A stretch of DNA of 16,605 nt, taken from positions 1 through 16,605 of the forward strand of contig JAGACY010000204.1 of NCBI GenBank assembly GCA_017613855.1, read 5' to 3'. The notes beneath the pieces were generated by a model. The model made no database searches, was not told where the DNA came from, and worked only from the letters and a program-made list of their open reading frames with translations. Source of the stretch: Pseudomonadota bacterium. GTDB taxonomy: Bacteria; Myxococcota; Bradymonadia; UBA4248. A program made the translations under genes and the position numbers. This document shows, piece by piece, positions 14,249-16,605 of this stretch; within the stretch, counting starts at the first letter, position 1, and each line of letters starts with the position of its first letter.

Positions 14249-15736
14249 TTAGAGATCGAGGAAATTGAGGAACAGGCTGATGCCGTTGCCATCGATGGTG
14301 AATTTGAGTGCGCCCATTTCGGCGTTTTTCAGAGACTCGCCAGATTCATCGTCTTTCTTGGTGGATACGCCGATTTCGTTAAAGTTGAACGAAACCGTGG
14401 TGTAGTCGAGAATGCCGTGGAAGAAAGCAGAATCGGTGATAGCGTTGATTCCGGCAGCAAAGAGAGACATGGTGCCATCGGATTTTCCGGCATGGACATT
14501 ACCGACGCTGATGGAGAATTTCTTTTCGGTAATTTCGGCGTTCAAACCGGCGATGAGATCGACATAACCGCAAAGCGACGAATTGCTCCACATTCTGAAG
14601 GCCAGACTGAAATATTTGCCCCAATTTTGTGGATTCTTGTTGTACCAGTCGTAGGTCAGAAGGAGGTCTTCGGGGTATTCCTTGGCGATGTTGGTCATGG
14701 TGACTTTGAAATCGTTGTTCTCAAGTTTGGTATCCGAGGTAATGTGGCCTTCTTTCATCATTCTGGCGAGCAAGCCGCGGATGAGGTCGGGGTGAATATT
14801 CAGGCCGATATCGGCATTCTCGGGAAATGCATAATCGATGGCGGTTTCTGAATGCCGTGCATAGACGACATTGGAATAAACACCCAGCTGAATGGCTTTG
14901 CTGTCTGATTTGACGATGGGAGCACCGGCGAGCAGTTTAATTTCGCCATTGCCGACTTCCCATGCGCCGATATCGAAGAGGCCAACGTTTTTGAACTGAT
15001 TGGAGACAAACTGCTGCCATGCGAAGTTGATGACATCAATTGCAACCTGAGGAATACCAGCAAAATCGATGAGCTGAGCATGTTTGAGGTCGGCAAAGAT
15101 AGAAGTGCGCAGTCCCTTGGCATAATCTTCGGCATTATTGGGATTATCGCCTTTAATTTTGCCATAAATGGGCAGGGCTACTTTGACGCCATAGGTCGTG
15201 TCGCTGATGATGGATTTAACCTGAACCGGCAGATCCATGGTAATACAGCTGATCTCGTTATTCTGGCGGATCTGATCGGCATAATAGCTGTTATAAAAAG
15301 CGGAATCTTTTTGTACATCGAGCAGAAGTGCCTGGAGCTGGTCTTTGGGGCATCCATCCAACTGAATGGTGGGCAGTTTTAAGATAACTTTGGCTGCCGT
15401 TGCATCAATTTCATATTTAAAATCCGTGGCAGCTGCGAAGAGTTTATTGACGCCGGCTTTGTTGAGCAGCATTGCCATGGAGAATCCCACGGTACCATCG
15501 GCCATACCGTGTTTTAACTGATCGATGGTGATGAGCTCGCCTTCGGCGTTCAAGGCTTCTTGATATTGGGCTTCAAGATTTGGACATCCGGCCATGCCAT
15601 TGACGAGGCCGCCAATCGTATCAGGACCGATGTATTTTCCCAAATCAGCATTGTCGAGATCGCAGCTGGTTGCCGAGGTCAAAAAGAACGCAGAGGTGCC
15701 GATGAGCGCGCATGTCGCCAAAAAAGATCTTTTCAT
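14249..15736 (-). CDS. Lipoprotein of unknown function, possible TULIP-like fold
   Basis: A 495-residue predicted lipoprotein. The start at 15736 is chosen because MKRSFLATCALIGTSAFFLTSATSC gives a standard signal with lipid at C25, and AAGGA lies eight bases upstream. The frame opens further back to 15838, but that stretch looks untranslated. After the signal only four other cysteines appear, so it differs from the disulfide-rich neighbours. The chain alternates amphipathic strands and helices. A segment near residues 295-325 (ADIGLNIHPDLIRGLLARMMKEGHI) and the hydrophobic C-terminus (GNGISLFLNFLDL) recall the second domain of BPI/TULIP lipid-carrying proteins. This is a weak pattern match, not an identification. 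A TTCG terminator follows the gene. If the fold is right, it may carry or bind lipids at the envelope. Confidence 0.78.
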   Translation of the reverse strand: MKRSFLATCALIGTSAFFLTSATSCDLDNADLGKYIGPDTIGGLVNGMAGCPNLEAQYQEALNAEGELITIDQLKHGMADGTVGFSMAMLLNKAGVNKLFAAATDFKYEIDATAAKVILKLPTIQLDGCPKDQLQALLLDVQKDSAFYNSYYADQIRQNNEISCITMDLPVQVKSIISDTTYGVKVALPIYGKIKGDNPNNAEDYAKGLRTSIFADLKHAQLIDFAGIPQVAIDVINFAWQQFVSNQFKNVGLFDIGAWEVGNGEIKLLAGAPIVKSDSKAIQLGVYSNVVYARHSETAIDYAFPENADIGLNIHPDLIRGLLARMMKEGHITSDTKLENNDFKVTMTNIAKEYPEDLLLTYDWYNKNPQNWGKYFSLAFRMWSNSSLCGYVDLIAGLNAEITEKKFSISVGNVHAGKSDGTMSLFAAGINAITDSAFFHGILDYTTVSFNFNEIGVSTKKDDESGESLKNAEMGALKFTIDGNGISLFLNFLDL

Positions 15737-16124
15737 ACGTGTATTCCTTGCTGTGTAAATGGTTGTCAAAGCCTTTTGACAAAGAGATTGCTTGGATAAA
15801 ATGCAGAGTCCAAAGGGCCCGGTATGCCCATCAAACATACTACCTTAATCATAGTAATTTCATCCCGTAAAATAAAATTTTTTTAACGCAGACGTCATTT
15901 TGTAAGTGACGATTCGGTTACTGACGGGTTAGCGCTGGTCTCAAAGTGTTGTAAAAACTGGCGTGAAATATGACAATTTGAGCTTGAGACAAAAAGCAAA
16001 TGAATAAAAACTTGCATTTCCTCCGCATAAACTTTAGTAAAGTGCGCCGCTTTTTGGCATGGGTAGGTTCTTGCTGCCTGTCAGAAGCGCATCATACTTA
16101 AAATTTCCTCATAAAGAGTCAGAT
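15737..16124. other. 388-base divergent intergenic region before secG
   Basis: It separates the minus-strand 495-residue gene from secG. TATGAT on the minus strand (15848-15853), with a poor -35 box 17 bases away, may serve the lipoprotein gene. On the plus strand TTGCAT (16012-16017) and TAGTAA (16035-16040), 17 bases apart, are a weak candidate for secG. The secG leader can fold: GTGCGC (16042-16047) pairs with GCGCAT (16087-16092), and GGCA (16056-16059) with TGCC (16075-16078). I see no gene or known RNA in it. Confidence 0.4.
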
Positions 16125-16605
16125 ATGACACTGATTTACATTATTTTTACCATCGTTTGCATTTTTCTTGTCATCACCGTTTTACTTCAGCCTGGTAAAT
16201 CCGGTGGCTTGGGCGCTGCTTTTGGCGGTGGCGGCAATACCGTGTTTGGGGCAAGCGGCGGTACCCCGGTTTTTCGTCGTATGACGACGGGTGCGGCTGT
16301 TTGCTTTATGCTGCTTAGCCTTTTGATTGCTTATCTTTCTTTGGATACGACCGTTACCGGCGATGAAGGTGTCAAAAAACGTGGTCTTGATTTTTCGGAC
16401 ATTCCCGCTGAGTCTCAGGAGATTCCGGCTGGATTGGCAGTTCCCGAAATTCCTGCGCCAGCACCTGCGCCTGCCGCCGAAATTCCTGCGCCAGCACCTG
16501 CGCCTGCCGCCGAAGCTCCCGCAGCTGCTCCTGCCGCCGAAGCTCCCGCAGCTGCTCCTGCCGTCGAAGCTCCCGCAGCCGCTCCTGCCGTCGAAGCTCC
16601 CGCAG
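16125..16605 (+). CDS. secG: SecG protein-export subunit with long Pro/Ala-rich tail (cut by window edge)
   Basis: SecG is the small helper subunit of the SecYEG translocon in the inner membrane. The N-terminal 75 residues are typical: a first membrane helix (TLIYIIFTIVCIFLVITVLL), the conserved loop GKSGGLGAAFGGGGNTVFG, and a second helix (AAVCFMLLSLLIAYLSL). Usual SecG proteins have roughly 75-110 residues. This one continues past residue 100 into a tail of Pro, Ala and Glu and is still open at the window end (160 codons seen). The tail is encoded by near-identical direct repeats. The ATG is supported by AAAGAG about six bases upstream. The true C-terminus and any downstream gene lie outside the window. 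Confidence 0.88.
   Translation, partial: MTLIYIIFTIVCIFLVITVLLQPGKSGGLGAAFGGGGNTVFGASGGTPVFRRMTTGAAVCFMLLSLLIAYLSLDTTVTGDEGVKKRGLDFSDIPAESQEIPAGLAVPEIPAPAPAPAAEIPAPAPAPAAEAPAAAPAAEAPAAAPAVEAPAAAPAVEAPA
16446..16605 (+). repeat. Tandem coding repeats in the secG tail
   Basis: Two identical 33-base units (16446-16478, 16479-16511) encode EIPAPAPAPAA. They are followed by 27-base units (16512-16538, 16539-16565, 16566-16592 and a partial one to 16605) encoding EAPAAAPAA or EAPAAAPAV, with one or two base differences. All keep the reading frame. Confidence 0.92.

Noticed and set aside
15737..15838. 34-residue upstream extension of the 495-residue lipoprotein
   Set aside because: It would bury the signal peptide; a good ribosome site and signal start at the internal ATG (15736).
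16042..16092. Signal recognition particle RNA or another known small RNA near secG
   Set aside because: The conserved SRP tetraloop and internal-loop bases are absent, and no other known RNA core is visible.
16446..16605. CRISPR-like array
   Set aside because: The repeats are contiguous without spacers, keep the reading frame and encode a Pro/Ala tail of SecG.
1..16605. Defence system, prophage or complete insertion sequence
   Set aside because: No nuclease, toxin-antitoxin, integrase or transposase gene is present; the only mobile-like signals are short non-coding palindromes.

Overview
The window reads as chromosomal DNA of a bacterium from the former Deltaproteobacteria, most likely Myxococcota or the related Bradymonadota. 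This is an inference. It rests on long lipoproteins built from Dickkopf-like cysteine repeats, a calcium-type FG-GAP/VCBS propeller and a CARDB-like C-terminal domain, a combination common in those groups. G+C is moderate by eye. No tRNA, rRNA, CRISPR array, transposase or phage gene is visible.

Layout. Positions 1-2198 hold a minus-strand EF-G-like GTPase with its terminator. It is divergent from priA (primosomal helicase, 2526-4949). priA converges on an NCS2-family purine permease (4995-6479, minus). Divergent from the permease is a 240-residue membrane protein (6780-7502) that looks like an M50B metallopeptidase without its active site. Positions 7758-15736 hold five consecutive predicted lipoproteins: a 1068-residue cysteine-rich/FG-GAP protein and a 143-residue short relative on the plus strand, then proteins of 130, 653 and 495 residues on the minus strand. 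The window ends inside secG (16125 onward), which carries a long Pro/Ala/Glu-rich tail encoded by tandem DNA repeats.

How the genes relate. EF-G-like protein, PriA, the permease and SecG are housekeeping functions with no evident link to one another. The five lipoproteins form a coherent cell-envelope island, four of them disulfide-rich. They may make surface or periplasmic assemblies, but no substrate or partner can be read from the sequence.

The most unusual signal is non-coding. Eight hairpins in five intergenic regions share one architecture despite different sequences: a G/C-rich lower stem, one unpaired G on one arm only, then an upper stem that begins TAT and closes ATA. Three pairs sit side by side in the same orientation. 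Two hairpins carry other palindromes inside them, and one of those inner motifs recurs as a perfect 28-bp palindrome within priA. This looks like a dispersed, structure-defined repeat family, possibly mobilised by a single-strand (Y1/HUH) transposase encoded elsewhere.
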